Shown: positions 7,602 to 16,914, numbered from the stretch's first letter. The stretch: DNA of 37,167 nucleotides from an uncultured Allosphingosinicella sp. (GCA_934539295.1 CAKTCN010000033.1:1-37167); one strand, 5' to 3'. The notes: a model not told the origin generated them from the sequence alone. Translations and numbers: made by a program.

Positions 7602-8740
7602 CCCTCTCCATCTCCAGCGCCTTTGATGGCGGCAACATTCGCCTGATCTCCATCGATGGCGATCGCATCGATCTCGAGATCGTCACCGATCACCAGAGTG
7701 ATTTCTACCAATGGTTCTACTTCCGCCTGACCGGGGCGGAAGGTAGGGCCGTGGAACTGCGCATCCTCAATGCCAAGGGATCGGCCTATCCATTGGGCTG
7801 GCCCGGCTACAAGGCGCGAATGAGCCACGACCGCGAGGATTGGGAGCTGGTCGACACGAGCTACGGCGACGGCGTCCTCACCATCCGCGTGACACCCGCG
7901 ACCAACAATGTCTGGTTCGCCTATCACGCTCCCTATACGACCGAGCGCCACCACGACCTCGTCGCCGAGATTTCGTCCTATGCCGAGGTCGAGTATCGCT
8001 CGCTCGGCCAGACCCTCGACGGGCAGGAGATGGATTACTTCACCTTCGGCGAGGGTCCGCTGCAGGTGTGGTTTTATGGTCGCCAGCATCCGGGTGAGAC
8101 CATGGCCGAGTGGTGGATAGAAGGCGCGTTCGAGAAACTGCTCGACGACAGCGATCCGGTCTCGCGCCGGCTCCAGCAAAGCTGCACCTTCCACGTCGTG
8201 CCCAACATGAACCCGGACGGTTCGAAGCGCGGGCATCTGCGCACCAATGCGGCGGGGGTCAACCTCAATCGCGAATGGCACGAACCGACGCTTGAGCGCA
8301 GCCCCGAGGTCCTGCATGTCCGCAACGAGATGGACCGCACCGGCGTCGACTTCGCCATGGACGTTCATGGTGACGAGGCGATCGCCGCCAACTTCCTCGC
8401 TGGCTATGAAGGCATTCCGGACTGGAAGGAGGACCATGGCGCCCTATTTACCCGCTATGGCCAGCTGCTGGTCGAGCGCTCGCCAGATTTCCAAACGAAG
8501 ATCGGCTATGATGTCGCCGCACCCGGCAAGGCCAACCTGTCCATGTCCACCGCCCAGCTCGCCCACCGCTTCGGCGCTGTGTCGATGACACTGGAAATGC
8601 CGTTCAAGGACAACGACGCGCTGCCAGACCCCGATTACGGCTGGTCCCCCGAACGCAGCCGCGCGCTGGCGAAGAGCTGCATCGATGCATTGTATGCGCT
8701 GTTGCCCGAGTTGAAGGCGCATAAGCAGGCGCGCGCCTGA
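7598..8740 (+). CDS. M14 family zinc carboxypeptidase (cytosolic carboxypeptidase type)
   Basis: The 380-residue protein has an N-terminal beta-rich domain (about 1-125) typical of cytosolic carboxypeptidases (Nna1/AGBL) and then a carboxypeptidase-A fold. Zinc ligands are visible as HPGE (His164, Glu167) and His257 in [15 protein letters not shown] and GVNLNREW are substrate-pocket motifs, and Glu333 in TLEMPFK is the likely general base. There is no signal peptide, so it acts in the cytoplasm. Eukaryotic relatives trim glutamates from tubulin; bacterial substrates are not established. It is translationally coupled (ATGA) to the upstream lipoprotein gene, an odd pairing of a cytosolic enzyme with an envelope protein. 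Confidence 0.9.
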   Translation: MTLSISSAFDGGNIRLISIDGDRIDLEIVTDHQSDFYQWFYFRLTGAEGRAVELRILNAKGSAYPLGWPGYKARMSHDREDWELVDTSYGDGVLTIRVTPATNNVWFAYHAPYTTERHHDLVAEISSYAEVEYRSLGQTLDGQEMDYFTFGEGPLQVWFYGRQHPGETMAEWWIEGAFEKLLDDSDPVSRRLQQSCTFHVVPNMNPDGSKRGHLRTNAAGVNLNREWHEPTLERSPEVLHVRNEMDRTGVDFAMDVHGDEAIAANFLAGYEGIPDWKEDHGALFTRYGQLLVERSPDFQTKIGYDVAAPGKANLSMSTAQLAHRFGAVSMTLEMPFKDNDALPDPDYGWSPERSRALAKSCIDALYALLPELKAHKQARA

Positions 8741-8753
8741 TCACCCGCACTCA

Positions 8754-8834
8754 GTCATTGCGAGCGTAGCGAAGCAATCCAGTGCTGACTCGATGCCGTC
8801 TCGATTGCTTCGTCGCTACGCTCCTCGCAATGAC
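8754..8834. repeat. dispersed palindrome, GTCATTGCGAG type, copy 2
   Basis: GTCATTGCGAGCGTAGCGAA opens the element and CTACGCTCCTCGCAATGAC closes it. The arms are complementary except for two 3-base insertions in the right arm. The right half matches the repeat at 5595-5669 almost exactly. It fills the gap between the M14 peptidase gene and gpmA. Confidence 0.85.
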
Positions 8835-8858
8835 GGTGTGAATGTCAAAGGAGTCCTC

Positions 8859-9545
8859 ATGCCCACCCTCGTCCTCATCCGCCACGGCCAGTCCGCCTGG
8901 AACCTGGAAAACCGCTTCACCGGCTGGTGGGACGTGAACCTGACTCCGCAGGGCGAGGCGGAGGCCAAGGCCGCGGGCGAACTGCTCGCCGCCAAGGGTC
9001 TCGACTTCGACCTGTGCTACACCTCACTCCAGACCCGCGCGATCAAGACGCTCAACATCGCGCTCGAAGCGATGGGCCGACTGTGGCTGCCGGTGACCAA
9101 GGACTGGCAGCTGAACGAGCGCCATTATGGCGGCCTCACCGGCCTCAACAAGGCCGAGACCGCGGAGCGGCATGGCGAGGACCAGGTCAAGATCTGGCGC
9201 CGCTCGTTCGACATTCCGCCGCCCGCGCAGGAGACGGGCAGCGACTTCGACCTGACCAACGACCGCCGCTATGCCGGCATCACCATCCCCACCCAGGAAA
9301 GCCTGAAGGACACGATCGCCCGCGTGCTTCCTTATTGGGAGGCGGAGATCGCGCCCGCGCTCAAGCGCGGCCAGCGTGTTCTCATCTCTGCCCACGGCAA
9401 CAGCCTGCGCGCGCTGGTCAAACACCTCTCGAACATCAGCGACGACGACATCGCCAGCCTCGAAATTCCGACCGGCCAGCCAATCGTCTATGAACTTGAC
9501 GACAGCCTCGCCGCGCTCGATCGCTATTATCTCAAGGACCGCTGA
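8859..9545 (+). CDS. gpmA: 2,3-bisphosphoglycerate-dependent phosphoglycerate mutase
   Basis: The 228-residue glycolytic enzyme interconverts 3- and 2-phosphoglycerate through a phosphohistidine. It begins [15 protein letters not shown] (His9 nucleophile), followed by [38 protein letters not shown] and [11 protein letters not shown] with the second catalytic His. These segments separate true dPGM from general histidine phosphatases. AAAGGAG sits 7 bases before the ATG at 8859; the longer in-frame start at 8793 lies inside the upstream repeat and is rejected. It is the second glycolytic gene in the window after pyk, but they are not in one operon. Confidence 0.97.
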   Translation: MPTLVLIRHGQSAWNLENRFTGWWDVNLTPQGEAEAKAAGELLAAKGLDFDLCYTSLQTRAIKTLNIALEAMGRLWLPVTKDWQLNERHYGGLTGLNKAETAERHGEDQVKIWRRSFDIPPPAQETGSDFDLTNDRRYAGITIPTQESLKDTIARVLPYWEAEIAPALKRGQRVLISAHGNSLRALVKHLSNISDDDIASLEIPTGQPIVYELDDSLAALDRYYLKDR

Positions 9546-9582
9546 GCGCGCCGGCGGCACGCCCGGGCGGGCTAGGCCAAAA

Positions 9583-9619
9583 GATGCTCTTCCGGGCAGA
9601 GGCTGCCCGGTCTAGCATC
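9583..9619. terminator. long imperfect hairpin after gpmA
   Basis: GATGCT (9583-9588) pairs with AGCATC (9614-9619). Inside these, CCGGGCAG (9592-9599) pairs with CTGCCCGG (9603-9610) around a 3-base loop, with a small internal bulge between the two stems. It is about 38 bases after the gpmA stop and could end the gpmA transcript. No T-run follows, so it may instead be another dispersed repeat or an mRNA-stabilising structure. Confidence 0.45.
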
Positions 9620-9647
9620 ATCTCGCGATCGGCTTGGGTGATATCGG

Positions 9648-9914
9648 ATGATCAGGGCAGCATTTTTCGACCACCCGCGCGAGGTAGGCGAAACCTATTC
9701 GCAGCATTGGCGCGTCGCCATGCGCTTCGGCATCGCCATGACCGTGGGCGGCGCCGCTTGCATCGTCCACGCCTTCGTGCCCGCGGTGTTCACCCGGACG
9801 GGGAGCAGCACGGTGAAGCGGCTTTACGGCGACATGAAGCGCCGCCAGCCAAGCCTGCAGGACGAGCCGCCTGCCTTCCTGACGCCGCACTGGCAGCCGG
9901 AATACGAAATCTAG
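9648..9914 (+). CDS. DUF6356 family small membrane protein
   Basis: An 88-residue protein with FFDHPREVGETYSQHW near the N-terminus and one hydrophobic segment (about residues 24-48) ending in VHAFVPAVF, then TGSSTVKRLYGDMKRR. This pattern fits the DUF6356 family found in sphingomonads and relatives; function is unknown. It probably sits in the inner membrane with a basic cytoplasmic tail. Only a weak ribosome site (GGGTGAT) is seen. The next gene begins 26 bases downstream on the same strand, so the two may be cotranscribed. Confidence 0.75.
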   Translation: MIRAAFFDHPREVGETYSQHWRVAMRFGIAMTVGGAACIVHAFVPAVFTRTGSSTVKRLYGDMKRRQPSLQDEPPAFLTPHWQPEYEI

Positions 9915-9940
9915 CCGCGTTCGCGAGGGGCTCTCCCAGA

Positions 9941-11293
9941 ATGATCGACCATGTCGCCGTCGTGGGCGGGGGCTTTTCCGGCAGCCTGCTCGCAATCAAC
10001 CTGCTGCGCCACGAAGGTCCCCGCGTCACCCTGGTCGAGCGCGCCTCGGCGCCGGGTGGCGGCCTGGCCTTCGGCTCGGCCGATCCCGAGCACCTCCTCA
10101 ACGTGCGCGCCGCCAACATGAGCGCCTTCCCGGACAGGCCCGGCCATTTCGTGGATTGGGTCGCCGCGCGGGGCGGTGGCGACGGTGCGACCTTTGTGCC
10201 CCGCACCGCCTATGGCGCCTACCTGCGCGAATTGTTGGAGGCGGTGCAGGCGAAAGGCAATGGTCGGCTGAAGATCATCCGCGGCGATGCTGCCGATCTG
10301 AGCGAAGGCCCGGGCGGCTACAGGCTCACCCTTGCCGATGGCGGTACCTTGCAGGCGAACGCCGTGGCACTTGCGATGGGCAACCTGCCACCGCACACAC
10401 CGCCGCCGCTCAGGCCGGAGCAGCTGCCCCCCGGTGTCTATTTCGGCGATCCGTGGGATCCGACGGCAACCCAGGGCCTTTCCGACCACGATACCATCTT
10501 CGTAATTGGTACCGGCCTCACCATGGTGGACATGGTGCTGCTGCTCGACAAGCAAGGCTTCAACGGCCGGACGATAGCCTTGTCGCGTCGCGGGCTCCTG
10601 CCGCACCCGCACCTTGCCGAGCCGCCCGCCGCTGACCGCCGCTCGGTCAAGCCCACCAGCGTCGCCTCCCATCTCCTCGCCGAGACGCGCGCACGCGCTG
10701 CACAGGTGGGTTGGCGGCACGCCGTGGACGAACTGCGTCCCTTTACCCAGCGCTTGTGGCGGTCGGCGAGCCGAGCGGAGAAAGGGAGATTCCTGCGCCA
10801 CCTGCGCCCCTGGTGGGATGTCCACCGTCATCGGCTGGCGCCTCAGGTCCATGCGCGTCTTCTGGAGCGCATCGCCGATGGCCGCCTTTCCGTTCACGCC
10901 GGCAAGATGATCGCCGCCGAGCCGTCAGCCCAAGGTGCCGAAATCGCCTGGCGCGTGCGTGGCACCGACCGGGTCGAACGGGCGGCCGTGTCGCGCATCA
11001 TCAACTGTACGGGCCCGGAGGGCGACCTGTGCAGCACCACCGAACCCCTGCTGCGCAGCCTGATGGCGAGTGGCACCATCCGCCCCGACCCATGCGGGAT
11101 CGGCATTGATGTCGATGCGCAAGGCAGCACGCTTTCTGCAGACGGCAGTGTCAACGAACGCCTGTTCGCCCTGGGGCCGCTCACCCGCGGCGCCTTTTGG
11201 GAGATCAGCGCCGTTCCTGATATTCGCCATCAGGTGTGGGATGTCGCCCGGCGCCTCTGCAACGCCCACTGGGTAGGCGGCGAAGGTCTTTGA
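9941..11293 (+). CDS. FAD/NAD(P)-binding oxidoreductase-like protein
   Basis: A 450-residue flavoprotein-like product with two dinucleotide folds. The first is VAVVGGGFSGSLLAINLL (GxGxxG at residues 9-14), followed by PGGGLAFGSADPEHLLNVRA. The second is FVIGTGLTMVDMVLLL from about residue 187. ALSRRGLLPHPH and a late NCTGPEGD also match the NAD_binding_9 (PF13454) type family annotated only as FAD/NAD(P)-binding protein. The substrate and reaction are unknown. The ATG at 9941 gives the Rossmann motif directly at the N-terminus, so the longer frame starting at 9584 is rejected. The gene is convergent with the DUF2189 protein gene. Confidence 0.8.
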   Translation: MIDHVAVVGGGFSGSLLAINLLRHEGPRVTLVERASAPGGGLAFGSADPEHLLNVRAANMSAFPDRPGHFVDWVAARGGGDGATFVPRTAYGAYLRELLEAVQAKGNGRLKIIRGDAADLSEGPGGYRLTLADGGTLQANAVALAMGNLPPHTPPPLRPEQLPPGVYFGDPWDPTATQGLSDHDTIFVIGTGLTMVDMVLLLDKQGFNGRTIALSRRGLLPHPHLAEPPAADRRSVKPTSVASHLLAETRARAAQVGWRHAVDELRPFTQRLWRSASRAEKGRFLRHLRPWWDVHRHRLAPQVHARLLERIADGRLSVHAGKMIAAEPSAQGAEIAWRVRGTDRVERAAVSRIINCTGPEGDLCSTTEPLLRSLMASGTIRPDPCGIGIDVDAQGSTLSADGSVNERLFALGPLTRGAFWEISAVPDIRHQVWDVARRLCNAHWVGGEGL

Positions 11294-11308
11294 TCGCGCG
11301 CCGCCTCG

Positions 11309-12097
11309 TCAGCGCACCACGATCCTGGTGTAGAGGTGCCAGGTAGCATAGCCCAGCACCGGCAGGACGACCGCGAGGCCGACGAAGAACGGCACGGACC
11401 CGATGACCAGCAGCGCGGCAACAGTGACGCCCCAGCGCAGCATGACGGCCTTGTTCGCCATCACCGCGCGCATCGAGGTCCGCAGCGCCGTGCGGGCATC
11501 CACATCCTTGTCGACCAGCATCGGCATGGACACCACGCTCACCATGAGCGCGAGGACGGAGAAGACGAAGCCCGCCAGGTTCCCGAGGACGATGAGCGCC
11601 CAACCCTCCGAGGTCGTGAACAACCGCCCGAGAAATGCTCCGGCACTCGTCGCAGCATCGCCGAACAGCGCCAGATAGAGGAATGCCGCCGTTGCGATCC
11701 ATGACGCGAAAATGACCAGCAGGAGGCTCGCCACTGCGGCAAGGCTCTCGAAGGCAGGTCGTCGGGCCACATCGAGGAAGTGGGTCCAGCCGGCCTCCAA
11801 TCCCTCCTCGCGGCGGCGTGCCAGTTCGTAGAAGCCGCTCGCCGCAACCGGGCCGAGAAGACCGAGTCCGGCAGCGACCGGAAAGAGGAAGGGGAAGAGC
11901 GATCCGCCGAAGGCCGCGATCGCAGCCGCCATGCCGATCACCGGGTAGATGATCCCGACGAAGACGAGGTCGCCCCTCTTGTCGAGAAAATCGGCCCAGC
12001 CTTGTCGCAACGCATCCCTGACGTCGTTCACGCCGATCGTGCGGACTTCGAACCGCTCCTCGGCAACAGCCACATCTGCAACTCGAGCGACGATCAT
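11309..12097 (-). CDS. DUF2189 family multi-pass membrane protein
   Basis: A 262-residue protein with a short polar N-terminus (VRTIGVNDVRDALRQGWADF) and about six hydrophobic helices: FVGIIYPVIGMAAAI, LFPVAAGLGLLGPVA, AAVASLLLVIFASW, AGFVFSVLALMVSVV, and two near the C-terminus. The segment SMPMLVDKDVDARTA is typical of DUF2189. Function is unknown; it is an integral inner-membrane protein. AAGGAG lies 8 bases before the ATG at 12097 on the minus strand and decides the start. It is divergent from purE. Confidence 0.82.
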   Translation of the reverse strand: MIVARVADVAVAEERFEVRTIGVNDVRDALRQGWADFLDKRGDLVFVGIIYPVIGMAAAIAAFGGSLFPFLFPVAAGLGLLGPVAASGFYELARRREEGLEAGWTHFLDVARRPAFESLAAVASLLLVIFASWIATAAFLYLALFGDAATSAGAFLGRLFTTSEGWALIVLGNLAGFVFSVLALMVSVVSMPMLVDKDVDARTALRTSMRAVMANKAVMLRWGVTVAALLVIGSVPFFVGLAVVLPVLGYATWHLYTRIVVR

Positions 12098-12242
12098 GAC
12101 TCGCTCCTTCGATGTCTTGGGATCGCCATGATACGCCCTTGGGCGCCCACTCGCAATCGGTCGTCGGAACCGCATCGCGTCCGTTGCCCTTGAGGCACGG
12201 CGCCGATATGGAGTGGCGCTTCGCCGCGGGAACGGGATGGAC

Positions 12243-12731
12243 ATGGCAGACGAAGCGCCTCTGGTCGGGATCATCATGGGCAGCACCTCCGACTGGGAGA
12301 CGATGCGCCATGCCGCGTCGGTGCTTGACGCTTTGGGCGTGCCGCACGAGACCCGCGTTGTTTCCGCCCATCGCACCCCCGACCGACTGGTATCCTATTC
12401 CAAAGAGGCCCGGGGGCGCGGCCTCAAGGTGGTGATCGCAGGCGCGGGCGGCGCAGCGCACCTCCCCGGCATGGCCGCGTCGATGACGCCGCTCCCGGTG
12501 CTCGGCGTTCCGGTGGAATCCAAGGCGCTGTCTGGCATGGATAGTCTGCTCTCGATCGTTCAGATGCCCGGCGGCGTGCCCGTCGGCACCCTGGCGATCG
12601 GCAAGGCGGGGGCGATCAACGCCGGCCTGCTCGCCGCCTCCATCCTGGCCCTGTCCGACGAGGCGCTGACCGCGCGCCTCGACGCATGGCGCGCGGCGCA
12701 GACCGACGGCGTTGCCGAGAGCCCCGAATGA
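12243..12731 (+). CDS. purE: N5-carboxyaminoimidazole ribonucleotide mutase
   Basis: The 162-residue class I PurE rearranges N5-CAIR to 4-carboxy-AIR in purine synthesis. The signature [14 protein letters not shown] gives the Ser14/Asp17 phosphate pocket, and VVSAHRTPD holds the conserved His43. [11 protein letters not shown] and [13 protein letters not shown] complete the active site. The start at 12243 is the most family-like; ATG at 12237, two codons upstream, is also possible. The stop overlaps the purK start (ATGA), so the two subunits of the bacterial N5-CAIR route are made together. Confidence 0.95.
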   Translation: MADEAPLVGIIMGSTSDWETMRHAASVLDALGVPHETRVVSAHRTPDRLVSYSKEARGRGLKVVIAGAGGAAHLPGMAASMTPLPVLGVPVESKALSGMDSLLSIVQMPGGVPVGTLAIGKAGAINAGLLAASILALSDEALTARLDAWRAAQTDGVAESPE

Positions 12732-13819
12732 TCGACGCCGCTTCCTCTCCCCTGCCGCCCGGCTCCACGATCGGCATCGTCGGGGGTGGGCAATTGGGGC
12801 GCATGCTTGCCATGGCCGCCGCCCAGCTCGGCTACCGTTGCCATGTCTACGCGCCCGATCAAGCACCGCCTGCTGCGGAAGTCTCCGCATTCTTTTCCCG
12901 CGGCGCGTTCGACAACGAGGCAGCTTTGTCGACCTTCGCGGCGCAGGTGGATGTCGTCACCTACGAGTTCGAGAATATCGGCGCCGGGCCCTTGAAGGCT
13001 CTCACCGACCGCGCAAACGTCCATCCGCCGGTCACTGCGCTTGAGGTGGCGCAGGATCGGCTCGACGAGAAGAACTTCGTGGCGGATCTCGGCGGGCGGC
13101 CTGCTCCGTTCCGTGCCGTCTGGAGCCGCGAGGACCTCGATCGGGCACTTGCAGAGATCGGCACGCCGGCCATCCTCAAGACGCGCCGCTTCGGCTATGA
13201 CGGCAAGGGCCAGGCGCGGATCATGGCTCCCGCCGATGCCGACGAGGCGTGGGCTGCCGTCCGCGGCGCTCCATGCGTGCTCGAAGGCTTCGTCCAGTTC
13301 GAGGCCGAATTCTCGATCCTGCTGTGCCGCGCGGCCAGCGGGAAAACGGTCCTGTGGGATGCGCCACGCAACACGCACGAGGACGGCATACTTGCCCGCA
13401 GCGAAGTGCCCGGGCCGGGCCTTCCGGTCGATCAGGTTACGGAGGCCAAACGCCTCGCCTGCAAGGTCGCCGACGCGCTCGATTATGTCGGCGTGCTGAC
13501 GCTCGAATTCTTCGTCGGCGCGGATGGCCCCGTGTTCAACGAAATGGCGCCGCGCGTGCACAATAGCGGGCACTGGACCATCGAAGGGGCAGTGACCTCC
13601 CAGTTCGAGAACCACGTCCGCGCTGTCCTCGGCCTTCCCCTCGGCAGCCCCGCTTCGGCCGCTACACGCGTGGTGATGGACAACCTCATCGGCGACCAGG
13701 CCGATGACTGGCCTGCCCTCCTCGCCGATCCCACTGCGCACCTCCACCTCTACGGAAAGGGCGCCGCCAGCCCCGGCCGCAAGATGGGCCACGTGACCTA
13801 CCTGCTCCCCTCCAAATAA
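12728..13819 (+). CDS. purK: N5-carboxyaminoimidazole ribonucleotide synthase
   Basis: The 363-residue ATP-grasp enzyme makes N5-CAIR from AIR, bicarbonate and ATP, and hands it to Pur[18 protein letters not shown] (residues 15-31) is the preATP-grasp Rossmann motif. [14 protein letters not shown] is the ATP-binding loop, and [19 protein letters not shown] is the canonical C-terminal active-site segment. The length is normal. The start codon overlaps the purE stop by 4 bases, which sets the start and indicates translational coupling. Confidence 0.97.
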   Translation: MIDAASSPLPPGSTIGIVGGGQLGRMLAMAAAQLGYRCHVYAPDQAPPAAEVSAFFSRGAFDNEAALSTFAAQVDVVTYEFENIGAGPLKALTDRANVHPPVTALEVAQDRLDEKNFVADLGGRPAPFRAVWSREDLDRALAEIGTPAILKTRRFGYDGKGQARIMAPADADEAWAAVRGAPCVLEGFVQFEAEFSILLCRAASGKTVLWDAPRNTHEDGILARSEVPGPGLPVDQVTEAKRLACKVADALDYVGVLTLEFFVGADGPVFNEMAPRVHNSGHWTIEGAVTSQFENHVRAVLGLPLGSPASAATRVVMDNLIGDQADDWPALLADPTAHLHLYGKGAASPGRKMGHVTYLLPSK

Positions 13820-13874
13820 GGGCTGGCGTGGGGTCCGCGCATCCGCGCGCCCGAAGGACTCACCTCGCTCCTGC

Positions 13875-13912
13875 ACACAAAAGAAGGGCACCGGCATCGA
13901 GCCGGCGCCCTT
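13875..13912 (-). terminator. intrinsic terminator of the M16 peptidase gene
   Basis: Read on the minus strand, AAGGGCGCCGGC and GCCGGTGCCCTT form a 12-bp stem (one G-T pair) around a 5-base loop, followed immediately by TCTTTTG. It lies about 50 bases beyond the M16 gene stop. On the plus strand the stem could also weaken purK read-through, but no T-run follows there. Confidence 0.65.
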
Positions 13913-13930
13913 CCTGAGCACACCGCTCGC

Positions 13931-13952
13931 CCCCTCCTCCTCTTAGGAGGGG
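13931..13952. repeat. short C-rich inverted repeat
   Basis: CCCCTCCT (13931-13938) is complementary to AGGAGGGG (13945-13952) with a 6-base loop. It sits 10 bases after the M16 gene stop. The composition resembles the C-rich hairpins at 401-422 and 33906-33994 and may be a degenerate member of that family. Confidence 0.5.
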
Positions 13953-13962
13953 ACAAAAGCGA

Positions 13963-16818
13963 TCACTCGGCCTCGCGCACCTCAATCGGCAGGCCGAGGC
14001 CTTCCAGTTGCGGACGCACCTTGGCTGCTTCGCCGACTACGACCCACACGAACTTGCTCGGGTCGATCGCGCCGCGTGCAGCCGTATCCAGCGCCTGCGC
14101 TGTCTGCGCCTGGTACAGCGACGCGAGCCGCTCCTGATAATCGTCCGGGCGATTGTAGAGCGCGTTGGTCTGCATCGCGCTCAGCACTGCCGACGATGTC
14201 TCGTAGCTGCCCGGCAGGCTGCGGATGTTGTTGTTGACCGTGCGGGTCAACTCCTCCGCCGTCACCCCCTTGGGCCCCACGAAGTCGCGCACGTCGGCGA
14301 TCAGCGCCTTGATCGAGTCACCGGTCCGGTCGGCCTGCACCGGCGCGGAGATCAGGTAGGGCACCGCATTCAGATTACGCTGCACCGACCCGCGCACGCC
14401 ATAGGACCAGCCCTTGCTCTCACGCAGGTCCATGTTGATGCGCGACAGGAAGTTACCGCCGAGGATGTCGTTGGCGGCGTTCAGGTCCACCAGCTCGTCC
14501 GTGCCCCGGACCGGCGTCAGCTGAGCGCCGACGATGACCGACTGCGGCGAACCCGGTCGGTCGATCAGCACGATGCGCGGCTGTGCCGGCGGGATCGGGG
14601 CTGCGAAGTTCTTGACGCCCTTGGCCGCGGCCGGCGGCGTCCAGTTACCGAAGTGCTCGTTAAGCTCCGCCTGCACGTCGGCAAGCGGACGATCGCTGAC
14701 GACGAAGATCTCGACATTGTCGGGACGCAGCCAGGCCTGCTGGAACGCCACCAGATTGTCGCGGGTCAGCGCCGTCACCGCTGCCGGATCGCCGCTGCCG
14801 CGGGTGGCATAGGGATGGTTCGGCCCGAAGATCACGCTGGGCACGGTACGGCCCGCAATGCCATTCGGATCGCGGACCTCCTGCGCGATGCCGGTCAGCT
14901 GGGTGGCGCGAACGCGGTCCACCTCGGCCGGTGCAAAGGCCGGATTGCGCACGATGTCGCTCAACAGTTCCAGCGATGGCGTCAGGTTAGCGCTCAGCGC
15001 CGACAAGGTGATGGTGGTGCGGTCGGACGAGGCGCCGGTCGAGATGCTGGCACCCAGCTTCTCCTGCTCCTCGGCAATCTGGACCGAGTTGCGGGTCGTC
15101 GTGCCCTCTTCCAGCAGCCCGAGCGTCAGCGTCTGCGTGCCGCGGGCGGTGGCCGGATCGGCGCTGTTGCCCGCATCGAAGGACAGGCTGACAAGCGTCT
15201 GCGGAATGGCGGTGCGCTGCGCGTAGTGGAGCTTGATGCCGTTCGACAGCTGCGTGTGCTGGACGTCGGGGAAGTCGAGCCCGGCCAACTGGCCGAGTTC
15301 GGGCGGCGTACGCTTCACGACCGGCGGTGCGGGCGTGTTGGTGGTGGTGTCCGGCACGGCGGGAGCCGAAGCGGTCTTGGTGGCGGCAGCTTCCTCATAC
15401 GCGCCGCGCTCGCCCGGCTCGAGCGTTAGGCTCAGGCCCGGGCGACCAATCCACTGCTGCATGGCCGCCTTGACCTGCTCCGGCGTGGTGGTCGCATATT
15501 GCGCCAGCGTCTTCTTGTAGAAGTCGGCATCGTCGGCGTAGATCTCGCCCTCGGCAAGCGCCACCGCCTTGCCGCCGAAGCCGCCCACCTGTTCCAGGCC
15601 CTTGATGCGCCCCGAAACTTCCTGCGTCGCGGCGCGGGTCAACTCATCCTGCGTCGGGCCGTTGGCGACGAAGTCGGCGATGATCTGGTCGAGACGCTGT
15701 CCGACCAGCGCCGGGTCGACGCCGGGCTTCACCACCGCCGATGCGGTGAAGATGCCGACGCGCTGCAGCGGGATCATGCCGGCCGACACCTGCACGGCGA
15801 CCTTCTCGTCACGCACCAGAATGTTGTCGAGGCGCGAGGAGGCAAGGCCGCCCAGCACCGATCCGCCGAGATCGAGTGCGACCAGCTGCGGATCGAGCAG
15901 GCCAGGCACTGCCCAATAGCGGGTGACCTGGGTAGCGGCCACGCGATCCTTCATCACGACGGACTTGGGTGCGTCGAGCACAGGCACGCTGGCCTGCGCC
16001 GGCTCGTTCACCGGGCCGCGCTTGATGTCGCCGAAGTACTTCTGAACAAGCGGACGCGCCTCGGCGGCGTCGATGTCGCCGGCCAGTACCAGCACCGCAT
16101 TGTTGGGGCCGTAATTGTCGACGAACCATTGCTTCACATCGGCCAGGCTCGCGCTGTCGAGATCGGCCATCGATCCGATCACGCTGTGCCGATACGGGTG
16201 ACCTTCCGGGAAGAGGTTGGCGAGCACTTCGTAGAAGACGAGGCCGCCGGGACGATTGTCGCCCTGGCGCTTTTCGTTCTGGACCACGCCACGCTGGTTA
16301 TCGAGCTTCTCCTGCGTAACCGCGCCGAGCAGGTGACCCATGCGGTCGGATTCGAGGAACAGCATCCGCTCCAGCGCCCCCTTCGGCACCGTCTGGAAGT
16401 AGTTGGTGCGATCGAAATTGGTGGTGCCGTTATAATCGGTACCGCCGATCTGCTGCAGCGGCTCGAAGAAGTCGCCCGGCGCATTCTCCGACCCGTTGAA
16501 CATCAGATGTTCGAACAGGTGCGCGAAGCCGGTCTTGCCGGCCGGCTCGTCCTTTGAACCCACATTGTACCAGACGGACACGGCCACGACCGGAGCCTTG
16601 CGATCCTCGTGCACGATGACGCGCAGGCCGTTATCGAGCGTGAAGCTCTGGTGCGGGATGTCGACCTGGCTGACGAGGGTGGGAACGGGGACCGGCTCGG
16701 CCTCGGCGGCAGCGGCGCTGCTGGTGGGAGCGGCGAGATCGGCGCTGGTCCCCGTCGTCGTGCAGGCGGCAAGGAAAAGCGAGGTGGCAAGGGCAGTCGT
16801 CAGGTGAAGGCGGCGCAT
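13963..16818 (-). CDS. M16 family zinc metallopeptidase, two-domain lipoprotein
   Basis: A 951-residue protein with the lipoprotein signal MRRLHLTTALATSLFLAAC (Cys19). The first M16 half carries the inverted zinc motif HLFEH (His100, Glu103, His104) and the downstream NEKRQGDN segment with the third ligand. A linker rich in Ala, Thr and Pro follows around residue 500. The second half has the fold but the equivalent zinc position reads TLGLLEEGT, so it is catalytically dead, as in pitrilysin-like and processing-peptidase pairs. It should be an envelope-anchored protease of unknown substrate. The start at 16818 gives a proper signal peptide; an upstream in-frame ATG at 16851 does not. A terminator follows the gene. 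Confidence 0.9.
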   Translation of the reverse strand: MRRLHLTTALATSLFLAACTTTGTSADLAAPTSSAAAAEAEPVPVPTLVSQVDIPHQSFTLDNGLRVIVHEDRKAPVVAVSVWYNVGSKDEPAGKTGFAHLFEHLMFNGSENAPGDFFEPLQQIGGTDYNGTTNFDRTNYFQTVPKGALERMLFLESDRMGHLLGAVTQEKLDNQRGVVQNEKRQGDNRPGGLVFYEVLANLFPEGHPYRHSVIGSMADLDSASLADVKQWFVDNYGPNNAVLVLAGDIDAAEARPLVQKYFGDIKRGPVNEPAQASVPVLDAPKSVVMKDRVAATQVTRYWAVPGLLDPQLVALDLGGSVLGGLASSRLDNILVRDEKVAVQVSAGMIPLQRVGIFTASAVVKPGVDPALVGQRLDQIIADFVANGPTQDELTRAATQEVSGRIKGLEQVGGFGGKAVALAEGEIYADDADFYKKTLAQYATTTPEQVKAAMQQWIGRPGLSLTLEPGERGAYEEAAATKTASAPAVPDTTTNTPAPPVVKRTPPELGQLAGLDFPDVQHTQLSNGIKLHYAQRTAIPQTLVSLSFDAGNSADPATARGTQTLTLGLLEEGTTTRNSVQIAEEQEKLGASISTGASSDRTTITLSALSANLTPSLELLSDIVRNPAFAPAEVDRVRATQLTGIAQEVRDPNGIAGRTVPSVIFGPNHPYATRGSGDPAAVTALTRDNLVAFQQAWLRPDNVEIFVVSDRPLADVQAELNEHFGNWTPPAAAKGVKNFAAPIPPAQPRIVLIDRPGSPQSVIVGAQLTPVRGTDELVDLNAANDILGGNFLSRINMDLRESKGWSYGVRGSVQRNLNAVPYLISAPVQADRTGDSIKALIADVRDFVGPKGVTAEELTRTVNNNIRSLPGSYETSSAVLSAMQTNALYNRPDDYQERLASLYQAQTAQALDTAARGAIDPSKFVWVVVGEAAKVRPQLEGLGLPIEVREAE

Positions 16819-16886
16819 GTATGTCCCCAAGGAGTCGTAAGCCTGTGACACACCATAACGGCGACGCTGACACGCGCAACGGCCCT

Positions 16887-16914
16887 CTTGTGTGGCAGAT
16901 CGGCCACACTAAAT
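16887..16914 (+). promoter_or_regulatory. possible heat-shock (RpoH) promoter of clpB
   Basis: CTTGTG at 16887 and CACTAAAT at 16907, separated by 14 bases, resemble a sigma-32 promoter (CTTGAA and CCCCATnT), with the CTTG core intact. It lies about 20 bases before the clpB start in the 115-base divergent gap with the M16 gene. RpoH control of clpB is well known in proteobacteria, but the -10 match is only partial and the implied 5' leader is short. Confidence 0.4.

Noticed and set aside
14008..16557. Long plus-strand frames across the M16 peptidase gene
   Set aside because: They mirror codon bias of the real minus-strand gene and contain no domain.
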